DNA of 64,000 bases, taken from Domibacillus antri (GTDB lineage Bacteria; Bacillota; Bacilli; Bacillales; Domibacillaceae). Position 1 is the first letter of the stretch, and each line of letters opens with the position of its first letter. Under the pieces are notes generated by a model that saw only the letters and a list, made by a program, of their open reading frames with translations, was not told where the DNA came from and did not search any database. Shown here one piece after another: positions 9,343-17,758 of this stretch. The position numbers and the translations under genes were made by a program. The DNA lies in NCBI RefSeq assembly GCF_001936625.1, contig NZ_MSDU01000014.1:62001-126000 (forward strand), read 5' to 3'.

Positions 9343-9795
9343 TTATTGAATAATGTACGAGGTGATGTATACAGCTTTCACTTGCCCGTCCTGCATAATA
9401 CTGTTTAAGTTGGTTTTCAGCGTTTCCGTCAACTTTTGCTTGCCGGCTTCACCTTTTAAATCATCCGCCGTCATTTCCGAAAGCTTTTGAATGATTATAT
9501 CTTTCGCCTGGAAGTCGCGCTTCGTCATTTCTTCCATTGCTTTTTTGCTGTCGGTCTGAATTTTAAATGAGATGCGAATGAAATCATCTGACGCCAGATT
9601 CGTCGTCATTTCGGGAATATCGACCGATGATTCAAGTATTTCATCAATGGTCGGACCTTTTTGCGCTGCACCGCCGTTTGATGATTTTAAAATGACGACT
9701 ACTGCAATGGTGCCGGCAAGCAGGATGACCGCCATCAGCACAACCATGATCGTCATTAATTTATTTTTCTGTGCTTTTTGTTCATTCTCCATCAT
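9343..9795 (-). CDS. fliL: Flagellar basal body-associated protein FliL
   Basis: 150 residues. A short basic N-terminus, one membrane segment (about 14-36, [20 protein letters not shown]), then an extracytoplasmic domain with [18 protein letters not shown] and a C-terminal [12 protein letters not shown]. FliL surrounds the stator and supports torque and swarming in other bacteria. It overlaps the end of swrD by 14 bases, so the two are probably translationally coupled. Confidence 0.93.
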   Translation of the reverse strand: MMENEQKAQKNKLMTIMVVLMAVILLAGTIAVVVILKSSNGGAAQKGPTIDEILESSVDIPEMTTNLASDDFIRISFKIQTDSKKAMEEMTKRDFQAKDIIIQKLSEMTADDLKGEAGKQKLTETLKTNLNSIMQDGQVKAVYITSYIIQ

Positions 9796-10003
9796 GATCC
9801 TCCTCCGCTTTCACTTTCCCAAGAAGCGAAATGCGCGAATAAAATGATTCAATCCCCGCCGTCACTTCTTCATGCGCCTCACGCACGACATATTTTTTGC
9901 CGTTTGTGAGCGTAATGGTCGTGTCGGGAAAGCTTTCGACCGTTTCTATGTATATGGCATTAAGCGAAAACGGCTTGCCGTTCAACCTCGTCACAGTAAT
10001 CAT
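9782..10003 (-). CDS. swrD: SwrD/FlbD family small flagellar motor protein
   Basis: 73 residues, beginning [20 protein letters not shown] and containing [16 protein letters not shown], the FlbD-family core. In B. subtilis the orthologue (YlzI) is SwrD, needed for swarming through higher motor power. The start codon is fixed by the family alignment. No Shine-Dalgarno sequence lies at normal distance: GGAGG at 10036-10040 is about 32 bases upstream, and a perfect hairpin (10010-10033) lies between. With the hairpin folded out, the spacing becomes about 8 bases (see the separate entry and finding). Confidence 0.93.
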   Translation of the reverse strand: MITVTRLNGKPFSLNAIYIETVESFPDTTITLTNGKKYVVREAHEEVTAGIESFYSRISLLGKVKAEEDHDGE

Positions 10004-10009
10004 AAATGC

Positions 10010-10033
10010 CAGGGCTGAAAAGTTTCAGCCCTG
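10010..10033 (-). promoter_or_regulatory. Perfect hairpin between Shine-Dalgarno sequence and start codon of swrD
   Basis: Arms CAGGGCTGAAA and TTTCAGCCCTG (as read on the plus strand) are perfectly complementary over 11 bp, with 2 unpaired bases between them. On the mRNA side the order is GGAGG (10036-10040), two bases, hairpin, six bases, ATG (10003). The hairpin is not followed by a U-run, so it does not look like an ordinary terminator. I infer it folds out to bring the Shine-Dalgarno sequence to about 8 bases from the start. It could instead be a processing site or partial attenuator after flgE. Confidence 0.7.
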
Positions 10034-10067
10034 TCCCTCCCCGCATTAAAAAGTAAGAATAAACCTA

Positions 10068-11036
10068 TTAACGCTTCATACTCATCAATTCCTGCAAAAT
10101 CTCATCTGACGTTGTAATGATACGTGTATTGGCCTGAAACCCGCGCTGAGCCACAATCATTTCGGTGAATTCTTCAGATAAATCGACGTTGGACATCTCG
10201 AGCGTACCGGCAACAATTTCACCATTACCTGACAATCCTGGAGCAGCCAGTGCTTCTCCGCCGGAAGCCGTTGTTTGCTGAAAATAATTACCCCCTACTT
10301 TTTCCATACCTTCAGGATTGGAAAACTTAGCTATAACAAGTTGCCCAGCCCAGCGTAATACACCAGCCGCATCCACAAATGTAACTGTGCCATCCGCCCC
10401 GATACTCATGCTCTGCGCATCAGTCGGGATTTGAATTGGCTGATAAGGAATATCTGCATTGCCGTTCCCTGTATCCTCCGGAAGAAAACCGGCGATTGTT
10501 TCAGTTGTTAGAGGTAATTGAGCTGCAGTTGGCGCTGGGTTAGGAGCTCCAATTTGGTTTGGCGTAGGATAAACGGCTGGCGTTCCTCTTTCTCTCGCTC
10601 CATACCCCACGACAAATAATCCGTCGCCATTGACAAGATATCCATCAGAATCTAAATAAAAATTCCCGGCACGAGTAAATACTTCATTTGTAAAGCCTGT
10701 TCGGCCAGCATTTGCAGATTCCGCCACCTGAAAAAATCCATCTCCGGAAATGGCTAAATCTAATGTACGGCCTGTTGTTTGCAATGATCCTGTCGTATGA
10801 TTTGTATCAATTGCCGCTAACTGTGCACCAAGCCCTACTTGTCGTGGGTTTGTTCCGCCTTTAATCGCTGTCGGTGCAGTGGCGCCCGCCAGCTGCTGGC
10901 TGACCATATCTTTGAAAATAGTACGTCCCTTTTTAAACCCATACGTATTGACATTTGAAATATTATTGCCGATGACGTCTAATTTTGTCTGGAAGTTTTT
11001 CATTCCGCTGATTCCGGAGTACATTGAACGTAACAT
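10068..11036 (-). CDS. flgE: Flagellar hook protein FlgE (annotated FlgG in some Bacillus genomes)
   Basis: 322 residues. The N-terminus MLRSMYSGISGMKNFQTKL and VIGNNISNVNTYGFKKGRT is the rod/hook signature. The C-terminus has GTLEMSNVDLSEEFTEMI and the closing NTRIITTSDEILQEL. A central variable domain explains the length over the roughly 260 residues of the B. subtilis hook protein. In Bacillus the gene at this site encodes the hook subunit FlgE although older annotations call it flgG. Translation is taken from ATG 11036, preceded by AGAGGGG; the open frame extends further upstream but without a better start. Confidence 0.93.
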   Translation of the reverse strand: MLRSMYSGISGMKNFQTKLDVIGNNISNVNTYGFKKGRTIFKDMVSQQLAGATAPTAIKGGTNPRQVGLGAQLAAIDTNHTTGSLQTTGRTLDLAISGDGFFQVAESANAGRTGFTNEVFTRAGNFYLDSDGYLVNGDGLFVVGYGARERGTPAVYPTPNQIGAPNPAPTAAQLPLTTETIAGFLPEDTGNGNADIPYQPIQIPTDAQSMSIGADGTVTFVDAAGVLRWAGQLVIAKFSNPEGMEKVGGNYFQQTTASGGEALAAPGLSGNGEIVAGTLEMSNVDLSEEFTEMIVAQRGFQANTRIITTSDEILQELMSMKR

Positions 11037-11115
11037 AAGTGTGTTTTCCCCTCTCTTATTTGTCTGCGTCAGTCGGTCGGCAGACGGCCGGCTTCCTTTT
11101 CGGTCCAGCCGGTGT

Positions 11116-11508
11116 TTATAGGTTGTCCATGACGATTGTACCGTTAATGTTTGTAAAAATGTGAGATGCTGCTTCATCGCGGTTCATGGCGGTAATGACG
11201 GTGTTGTTCTTCGCACTGGCGATCAGCGCCGCATCTTTCAACAGGACAAGGGAGTCGTTCACACCTTTAGCGCTTGCTTCGGCGAGCTTTTCACCGATGG
11301 ACTGCCATTGAGTCACATTGATTGCAATGCCGCGTTCTTTTAAGCGCTGTTCCGCGTGTTTAGAGATGTTTGGCAAGGTACGCTGTGAGACGGCCTTCTC
11401 AAGCGTTGCGCTGAATGAAGAACTTGATGCCCCTTTTTGATCCTCACGCTTTTTACCCGGCGCCAGCGGCTGGAACGTGCCTGCGATGATGGGATGTATG
11501 GGTTTCAT
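11116..11508 (-). CDS. Flagellar operon protein of the TIGR02530 type, function unknown
   Basis: 130 residues, no membrane segment or signal peptide. The N-terminus is flexible (Lys, Ser and Gln rich). The conserved part begins near residue 44 with ISKHAEQRLKERGI and continues to the C-terminal VITAMNRDEAASHIFTNING. This pattern is known as a conserved flagellar operon protein encoded next to flgD and flgE in many Gram-positive bacteria. I know of no established biochemical role. The position between flgD and flgE suggests a part in hook or cap assembly, which is inference. GAAGGAG lies just before the ATG. Confidence 0.85.
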   Translation of the reverse strand: MKPIHPIIAGTFQPLAPGKKREDQKGASSSSFSATLEKAVSQRTLPNISKHAEQRLKERGIAINVTQWQSIGEKLAEASAKGVNDSLVLLKDAALIASAKNNTVITAMNRDEAASHIFTNINGTIVMDNL

Positions 11509-11525
11509 TTCTCCTTCACCCGCCT

Positions 11526-12170
11526 TTATTCGATTTTGGTTAAGCTCGATACCGCAATTTTTTCATCGTTTGTGAGCTGGAGCCACACTTGACCGTCTTT
11601 CATGGAAACCGATTTGACAGCAGCGCTCTTTTCACTGCCATCCGCCCCCCATGTTACGGTACGGCCGATAAGATAACTAGCTTCAACAAGCGGGTTTGAG
11701 CTGATGATGCCGCCTGACAGGCCGCCAACAAGTTCCGAAATATTGCCCGGCTCTAAAATCGTTCCATCCGTCAATGTAAATTGGACGCTTTCACCAGTAA
11801 ATCTAATAGACGCCACGGTGCCTGAGCCTGTTTCAACCACCGGCTGTCCTTCCGCATCCTTTTTGTCAGTCATTTTATGCCACACCACTTCTTTACCGAC
11901 AAACGATTGATAATTCATCATTTGCGATGCCTGCTGTGCCTGTACCATTTCTTCAATCATCGATGTCATATTGACCATTTGCTCAAGAGATGTGAACTGT
12001 GCCATTTGTGCGATAAACTCTTTATCTTCCATCGGGCTGAGCGGATCCTGGTTTTGAAGCTGTGTCATTAAAATTTTCAAAAATTCGTCCTTGCCAAGCG
12101 CGCTGCTTCCCGTTTGTTTCGTTTGTTTCGGGTTATTTGCTAAATAAAGCGATGGATCAATTTTCGACAT
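11526..12170 (-). CDS. flgD: Flagellar hook assembly scaffold FlgD
   Basis: 214 residues. The N-terminal hook-capping motif is LGKDEFLKILMTQLQNQDPL and MEDKEFIAQMAQFTSLEQM. A Tudor/fibronectin-like C-terminal half follows, ending LQLTNDEKIAVSSLTKIE. FlgD caps the growing hook and is required for polymerisation of FlgE, encoded two genes downstream. It lies 3 bases after fliK. Confidence 0.96.
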   Translation of the reverse strand: MSKIDPSLYLANNPKQTKQTGSSALGKDEFLKILMTQLQNQDPLSPMEDKEFIAQMAQFTSLEQMVNMTSMIEEMVQAQQASQMMNYQSFVGKEVVWHKMTDKKDAEGQPVVETGSGTVASIRFTGESVQFTLTDGTILEPGNISELVGGLSGGIISSNPLVEASYLIGRTVTWGADGSEKSAAVKSVSMKDGQVWLQLTNDEKIAVSSLTKIE

Positions 12171-12173
12171 GGA

Positions 12174-13526
12174 TTACACCTCGATTTCTATATTCGTTAA
12201 AAAATCGGCAAATGAAGAGGCATCTTCATCTGTTGATTGATTCGGCTGCTGCTGATCAGCTTGCTGCTTTTGTCCGTTTTGACGCTCCTGCTGATTGCCG
12301 CGTTCAAACATTTGCTGTCTCGTATCAGGGTTCGTCACTTCAATTTTATCGACTGCCACATTTTGCTGGCTAAATGCATTTTTTAATTGCTGCGCATTTT
12401 GTTCAAGCAACTCTTTTACCGCTTGTGTGGATGATAAAATTTTAGCGGTCATAACCCCGTTTTGCTGCAATAGTTCAATGCGCAATGTTCCAAGCTGTTC
12501 TGGATAAAGCTTAATAAGCAGCTTTGTACTGTTTGGTGTTTTCACCAAGTTTGAACTCCCGAGAATTTGTGTGAATTTTTCGATAAACTGTTCCATATTC
12601 ATCGGGCGTGGATCGGCTTTGATACTCATCGCAAACTGCTCTGTTTTTGTCATCTGGTGAACGACCGGATTAAGCGCATCCTGGCCCATTACCGGACGTG
12701 CAGTTGTTTCTGCTTTAACGGCTAAAACGGATTGTTCATTCGTCTTTATTGGAGTTTCTGCTCCTTTCAGCTGAACAGAAGATGAGCTGTGGTTTGCAGA
12801 AGCTTCATAGCGGGTAAATGCCGTTTGAAGGACTGTCTGTCGTTTCGAATCTGACAGCGCTGATTCTTTCGCTGCTTGCTGCAAGGCAGACTGCAGCCAT
12901 TTTTCCGGCTCCGTAACAGTTCGTTGATGCTGCAAGGCAGTTTGAGATGTAAACTGCTGAAAGATTTGCGCTGCTTTCATAACTGCTGCTGCTGCTTGCT
13001 TATCACTTTCTTTCACAATTTGTGATGCATTGGCTGAAAGCATGTGAATGACTGCAGCTAGTTCCATGACAGGCAATGTCTCCGAAAGAAGCTCTTCATC
13101 GTCTTCTTGTTTCGATAAAAGAGATTTTAAAGCTTCCTGTAAAGGTTCCGGCAGCTCCTTCGTCGTCTCTTCATTTGTCAACAAAGCTGCGATTTGTTTA
13201 ACGGCTCCCATCAATGTTTCAGCATCTGTTCCAAGAACAAAGGCAAGCTCCTGCAGCGTCGGCATATCCCCTTCTTTTAATAGCTGCTCCGCAATCTTTG
13301 CAAGTTCTGGATCCATGATGGAATCGGCCGATTCCCCGAACGAGCCAAATACAGCGGCAAATCCCTCAACAGGCGAAATTGATGCAGCCGATGCACCTAT
13401 TTCCTGCTGTACTGTGCCAAGCATTTGCCTAAACCCTGTTCCAGATGTCTTTTGCCCTGTATTTGTACTTACCACTAATGAAATGGATGAACCGGGCAAT
13501 ACGTTTGTTCCAAAAATAGCCTGCAT
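12174..13526 (-). CDS. fliK: Flagellar hook-length control protein FliK
   Basis: 450 residues. The long N-terminal part is low in conservation and rich in Gln, Ala and Ser. The C-terminal domain (about 330-410) has LLIKLYPEQLGTLRIELLQQ and NGVMTAKILSSTQAVKELLE, the FliK C-terminal fold, followed by a Gln-rich tail. FliK measures the hook and contacts the cytoplasmic part of FlhB to switch export specificity. A second FliK-like gene lies far away at 31718-33532. Confidence 0.93.
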   Translation of the reverse strand: MQAIFGTNVLPGSSISLVVSTNTGQKTSGTGFRQMLGTVQQEIGASAASISPVEGFAAVFGSFGESADSIMDPELAKIAEQLLKEGDMPTLQELAFVLGTDAETLMGAVKQIAALLTNEETTKELPEPLQEALKSLLSKQEDDEELLSETLPVMELAAVIHMLSANASQIVKESDKQAAAAVMKAAQIFQQFTSQTALQHQRTVTEPEKWLQSALQQAAKESALSDSKRQTVLQTAFTRYEASANHSSSSVQLKGAETPIKTNEQSVLAVKAETTARPVMGQDALNPVVHQMTKTEQFAMSIKADPRPMNMEQFIEKFTQILGSSNLVKTPNSTKLLIKLYPEQLGTLRIELLQQNGVMTAKILSSTQAVKELLEQNAQQLKNAFSQQNVAVDKIEVTNPDTRQQMFERGNQQERQNGQKQQADQQQPNQSTDEDASSFADFLTNIEIEV

Positions 13527-13580
13527 CTATTGACACCTCCTTTGCCTCGTTTATTATCTCATAAATGTTTCTATTTTTCT

Positions 13581-14201
13581 TCATTCATTTGACAATAATT
13601 TTGTATATTCAGCCGCCTTTACGGCATCCACTTGTTCCAGAACAGCCGCCTGTTTTTCAACACTTAACTGCTTTAAAATGTTTACGGCTTCCGCATCTGT
13701 TAAGTTAATCACGATGCCCGCGATGCTTTTTTCATCCATCGTTTCATACGTTTTAATGACATTGCTTGTTTGCTGCGTTTCTTTTTCTTTTACAGTCTGC
13801 TGCTGCTGTTGCTGAAGCTGTTTGTATTCCGCATTCAGGCGATCCTGTTCTGTTAAAAGCTGTTCAATTTTCTTTTCAGAATCAGTTAATTTCCCCTGCA
13901 GACTATCTATCTCTGCTTCTTTGTTTTTTATTTCAGCCTGTAATTCAACAACTTTTTCACTATCTGATTTCCCGTCCTGACCTGATCCCGTATCCACCCA
14001 CTCCGATACATACGGAATATTTGCCGCCACTTCTTTTGTTTTTTCAAATACATTTACACCGGCGATCGTCATGACAATAAGGGCGATGGTCAGTGCGAAT
14101 AACAGCGGAATAAAGACGACAAAAACAATCCATTGAAAAGTGCTGTGCCCTTTCTTTTCTTCCACTTCAACCGGCGCTGCTTTTTTTTTCTTTCTGGCCA
14201 T
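13581..14201 (-). CDS. ylxF: YlxF, MotE-like membrane protein with MgtE N-terminal-type domain
   Basis: 206 residues. A basic N-terminus (MARKKKKAAP), one membrane segment (about 24-49), a coiled coil with many Gln and Glu (about 78-140), then a C-terminal domain reading YETMDEKSIAGIVINLTDAE and VNILKQLSVEKQAAVLEQV. The last part resembles MgtE N-terminal and MotE domains found in flagellar operons. B. subtilis YlxF has the same length and position. Precise function in Bacillus is unknown; a stator-linked or export role is inference. Confidence 0.88.
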   Translation of the reverse strand: MARKKKKAAPVEVEEKKGHSTFQWIVFVVFIPLLFALTIALIVMTIAGVNVFEKTKEVAANIPYVSEWVDTGSGQDGKSDSEKVVELQAEIKNKEAEIDSLQGKLTDSEKKIEQLLTEQDRLNAEYKQLQQQQQQTVKEKETQQTSNVIKTYETMDEKSIAGIVINLTDAEAVNILKQLSVEKQAAVLEQVDAVKAAEYTKLLSNE

Positions 14202-14208
14202 GTATCCT

Positions 14209-14655
14209 TCACCTAATCTTTCGGTTCATAAACTGAATGGAAGACAGTTCATCCATCCGCTTCGCTTCTTCATCATTTTCCCATTTTTGATAAAGTGCTA
14301 AGTCTTTTGTACGGATTTTCCCGTACTTCTTCACTTCTATATTTTTCTCTTTCAGCTGCTGTTCACACCATTGCATTCGGCCGCGCGCTGTTATGACGAT
14401 TTGCTGCTGCTGGTCAATAATCTTTTCAAGGTTGCCGATAAATTGCTGATAATGCTGAATGTCGAGAACAGAAAAACCGGTTTTCATTTTTTGTTCCTGT
14501 ACATCAATGAGGTCTTCTTTTTTCTTCAACAAGTCATACAGCTTTTCCGCTTCTTTTTCAAACTGCCCGACCGCTTCCCGGAACGTATTCTCTGACTCAT
14601 CTTTTTCCCGCTCCCGCAGCTGCATAATTTTATCAAATTTATATTGATAGCCCAT
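14209..14655 (-). CDS. fliJ: Flagellar export chaperone FliJ
   Basis: 148 residues, almost entirely predicted coiled coil, starting MGYQYKFDKIMQLREREKD, a typical FliJ opening. FliJ sits in the FliI hexamer and activates the export gate. The gene follows fliI by 7 bases. Sequence conservation in this family is low, so operon position carries much of the identification. Confidence 0.93.
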   Translation of the reverse strand: MGYQYKFDKIMQLREREKDESENTFREAVGQFEKEAEKLYDLLKKKEDLIDVQEQKMKTGFSVLDIQHYQQFIGNLEKIIDQQQQIVITARGRMQWCEQQLKEKNIEVKKYGKIRTKDLALYQKWENDEEAKRMDELSSIQFMNRKIR

Positions 14656-14662
14656 TTGTCAA

Positions 14663-15976
14663 TCAATCCCCTTTGTTTGCCAGTTGAACAAGTCCATGCG
14701 CTGTCTCTTCTAATGTTGACTTTTCATCTGTCCGCTGTTTTAAGAAAGATAGAATCGGCTGATAATTTTGAATCGCCCGGTCAATCTCAGGTGAAGAACC
14801 TTTTTTATATGCCCCAATATTAATCAAGTCTTCCGAGTTTAAATACGTATTTAATGAATCGCGGACTGCAACTGCCGAGTCATAATGCAGTCGGTCAACG
14901 ATATGCGGCATAAGCCGGCTGACGCTTTTCAAAACGTTAATGGCCGGATACTGCCCTTTATTCGCCAGTTCCCGGTCGAGCACAATGTGGCCGTCTAAAA
15001 TCCCCCGCACTGCATCAGCAATCGGCTCATTCATGTCGTCTCCATCCACAAGCACGGTGTAAAAAGCGGTAATCGTTCCATTTGCATTTGTCCCTGTCCG
15101 CTCCAACAGTTTCGGCATAATGGCAAAAACAGACGGCGTGTAGCCTTTTGTCGCCGGCGGTTCTCCAACGGCAAGACCAATTTCACGCTGCGCCATCGCA
15201 ACACGTGTTACGGAATCCATCATGAGCATGACGTTTAACCCTTTGTCGCGGAAGTATTCCGCAACCGCCGTTGCTGTAAAAGCGCCTTTTATTCGCATCA
15301 AAGCCGGCTGATCAGATGTTGCGGCGACGACAATGGACTTTTTCATTCCTTCCGGGCCGAGATCACGCTCAATGAATTCCCTTACTTCACGGCCGCGCTC
15401 TCCAATCAGTGCAATGACATTCAAATCAGCATTCGTGTTGCGGGCAATCATGCCGAGAAGTGTGCTTTTCCCGACACCGCTCCCTGCAAAGATACCTACG
15501 CGCTGGCCTTTACCGACAGTGAGCATGCCGTCGATAGCACGGACGCCGACTTCAAGTTTTTCTTCAATTGGCGGTCTCGTAAGCGGATTGGGCGGAGCGG
15601 CTTCTGTTTCAATCAATGTCAATGTCCTCGGCAAAACCGTTTCATCAAAAGGCTCGCCCAGCGGATCGATAATTTTCCCGATCAGCGCGGGACCCGCTTT
15701 TACTTGCAGCGGATGCCCTAATGTCTCGACGAGGCTGCCCGGCGAAATTTCGTTCATATTTGTATAAGGCATTAATATAATCATTTCGTCTTTAAAGCCT
15801 GTCACTTCTGCCATAATGGTCTTTTTTCCATCTTTTGATCGAATCAAACAAATATCCCCGACTGAGCTTTCCGGTCCTTGTGATTCGATCATAAGGCCGA
15901 CTACTCGTTTTACCCGACCGTATCGCTTAAATGAGTCAAGTGTTGGAATGATGGATCGCAAATCGCGTGCTTTCAT
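14663..15976 (-). CDS. fliI: Flagellum-specific export ATPase FliI
   Basis: 437 residues. The Walker A motif GIFAGSGVGKSTLLG lies near residue 162. The Walker B region is NVMLMMDSVTRVAMAQREIG, and the ATPase signature PPATKGYTPSVFAIMPKLLE follows. The fold is that of F1 ATPase beta subunits. FliI hexamers with FliH and FliJ deliver substrates to the FlhA/FlhB gate. The start lies 3 bases after the fliH stop. Confidence 0.98.
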   Translation of the reverse strand: MKARDLRSIIPTLDSFKRYGRVKRVVGLMIESQGPESSVGDICLIRSKDGKKTIMAEVTGFKDEMIILMPYTNMNEISPGSLVETLGHPLQVKAGPALIGKIIDPLGEPFDETVLPRTLTLIETEAAPPNPLTRPPIEEKLEVGVRAIDGMLTVGKGQRVGIFAGSGVGKSTLLGMIARNTNADLNVIALIGERGREVREFIERDLGPEGMKKSIVVAATSDQPALMRIKGAFTATAVAEYFRDKGLNVMLMMDSVTRVAMAQREIGLAVGEPPATKGYTPSVFAIMPKLLERTGTNANGTITAFYTVLVDGDDMNEPIADAVRGILDGHIVLDRELANKGQYPAINVLKSVSRLMPHIVDRLHYDSAVAVRDSLNTYLNSEDLINIGAYKKGSSPEIDRAIQNYQPILSFLKQRTDEKSTLEETAHGLVQLANKGD

Positions 15977-15979
15977 CGA

Positions 15980-16750
15980 TTATTCTCTCTCCAGTATGTC
16001 AATCAAAGTTTTTCGAAGCTGCTGCAGCTGTGTATCAATGCTCGCATCGATACGTCCGCTTGCTGTTTCAACAAAGCAGGCATTTTCTGCTGCTTCTTCG
16101 TTCGGGAAAATGTAGCAATTCACATCACCTGGAAACAGTGCTTCAATCTCGTCTTTTTGCGAAACCACAAAGGCATAGCGTGCCGGATGAACGTGAATTT
16201 GCACTTCTTTTTGTTCTCTTACTTCTTTAATGACCGACTTAACGATGCCCATAAATAATTCATCATTGTCATCCAATGCTGTCCTCAGAATTTTTTCCGA
16301 GCAGGTAAGAGCGAGAGTGAGAATCGTTTGTTCAGAGCGCTCTACATTTTTCTCGTACTCAATTTTGGATGATGCAACCACATATTTTGCTTCATCAATC
16401 AAAGCACTCATTTCCCTGTATCCTGCTTCACGCCCTTCAACCGCACCTTGCTCAAAAGCGGTTTGATAAGCTTCCATTTGTATTTTCTCTTTTTCTTGTT
16501 CCCAATCGGCCTGCCACGCAGCTGCTTCATCCATAAGGCGCTTTTTTTCAAGATGCGCCTGTTCAATTATGGTTTGAGCCTGACCCGTCGCTTCCTGAAT
16601 AACAGCAGAACGTTCCTGTTCAAAGTCATATGTCTTATCTTCTTCTTCTAATTCCGGCGCGGAAAAAAATGGCTTAATACTAATAATTCGTTTTGGTTTT
16701 TCATCCCAGCCCGTATTGTCCGTCCGAATGAGTTTAGACAATAATATCAT
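15980..16750 (-). CDS. fliH: Flagellar export regulator FliH
   Basis: 256 residues from ATG 16750. The N-terminus MILLSKLIRTDN matches the MISLSKLI opening of Bacillus FliH. The middle is charged coiled coil, and the C-terminal domain has VIKEVREQKEVQIHVHPARY and a closing GRIDASIDTQLQQLRKTL. FliH dimers bind FliI and hold it at the C-ring. The gene overlaps the 3' end of fliG by 17 bases, and the GGAGGAG that encodes FliG's Gly-Gly-Asp end is its Shine-Dalgarno sequence. The spacing to ATG is very short; a TTG 9 bases further on is an alternative start. Confidence 0.92.
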   Translation of the reverse strand: MILLSKLIRTDNTGWDEKPKRIISIKPFFSAPELEEEDKTYDFEQERSAVIQEATGQAQTIIEQAHLEKKRLMDEAAAWQADWEQEKEKIQMEAYQTAFEQGAVEGREAGYREMSALIDEAKYVVASSKIEYEKNVERSEQTILTLALTCSEKILRTALDDNDELFMGIVKSVIKEVREQKEVQIHVHPARYAFVVSQKDEIEALFPGDVNCYIFPNEEAAENACFVETASGRIDASIDTQLQQLRKTLIDILERE

Positions 16751-17747
16751 CTCCTCCGCCGCGGGCAATGATAATTTCACCCGTCTCTTCAAGTCGGCGA
16801 ATGGTTGCGACGATACGCGACTGTGCTTCTTCTACATCACGCAGGCGAACGGGTCCCATATATTCCATTTCTTCTTTAAACGTTTCAACCATACGCTGCG
16901 ACATGTTGCGGAAAACGACAGATTTCACTTCGTCGCTGGACACTTTTAATGACAAAAGCAAGTCCTCATTTTCACAATCACGAATGACGCGCTGAATCGA
17001 ACGATTATCAAGCGTAACAATATCCTCGAAGACAAACATCCGCTTTTTAATTTCTTCCGCCAGTTCCGGATCTTGAATTTCAAGCGCATCGAGAATCGTT
17101 TTCTCCGTTGCCCTGTCGACGCCATTGAGCACTTCCACGACAGCTTCCACTCCGCCTGTCTGCGTGTAATCCTGCGTCACGGTCGAGCTTAATTTCCGCT
17201 CTAAAATGGCTTCTACTTCGTTAATAATCTCCGGTGATGTGCTGTCCATAATCGCAATCCGCTTCGCAATATCCGCCTGCACTTCCTGCGGGAGCTCAGA
17301 CAAAATCTGGCCGGCCTGCTGCGGGTCCAAATATGACAAAATCAATGAAATCGTCTGCGGATGTTCATTTTGAATAAAGTTTAAAATCTGGCCGGCATCG
17401 GCTCTGCGAGCGAAGTCAAATGGTCTTACCTGCAATGATGAGGTCAGCCTATTAATAATATTTTGCGCCTGATCTGACCCGAGCGCTTTTTCAAGAACCG
17501 TTTTTGCATAGCCGATCCCGCCTTGGGAAATGTAGTCCTGCGCAAGAGCGATGTTATGAAACTCTTCAAAAACTTCCTCTTTTACCTCTGTATCTACTTT
17601 TTTGACACCGGATATTTCAAGCGTCAGTTTCTCTATCTCTTCTTCCGATAAATGTTTGTATACTGAAGCCGAATAGTCCGGCCCGAGGGAAATAAGCAGG
17701 ATGGCGGCTTTTTGTTTCCCGGTTAGTTTTTTCTCGCGTGCAGCCAT
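16734..17747 (-). CDS. fliG: Flagellar motor switch protein FliG
   Basis: 337 residues. The N-terminal part has LTGKQKAAILLISLGPDYSA; the middle domain has the EHPQTISLILSYLDPQQA motif near residue 130; the C-terminal torque domain has DIVTLDNRSIQRVIRDCEN with charged residues that face the stator. FliG binds the FliF ring and transmits torque. It ends with an acidic GGGDDIIV tail that carries the ribosome binding site for fliH. Confidence 0.98.
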   Translation of the reverse strand: MAAREKKLTGKQKAAILLISLGPDYSASVYKHLSEEEIEKLTLEISGVKKVDTEVKEEVFEEFHNIALAQDYISQGGIGYAKTVLEKALGSDQAQNIINRLTSSLQVRPFDFARRADAGQILNFIQNEHPQTISLILSYLDPQQAGQILSELPQEVQADIAKRIAIMDSTSPEIINEVEAILERKLSSTVTQDYTQTGGVEAVVEVLNGVDRATEKTILDALEIQDPELAEEIKKRMFVFEDIVTLDNRSIQRVIRDCENEDLLLSLKVSSDEVKSVVFRNMSQRMVETFKEEMEYMGPVRLRDVEEAQSRIVATIRRLEETGEIIIARGGGDDIIV

Positions 17748-17758
17748 TTGTGATCCTC

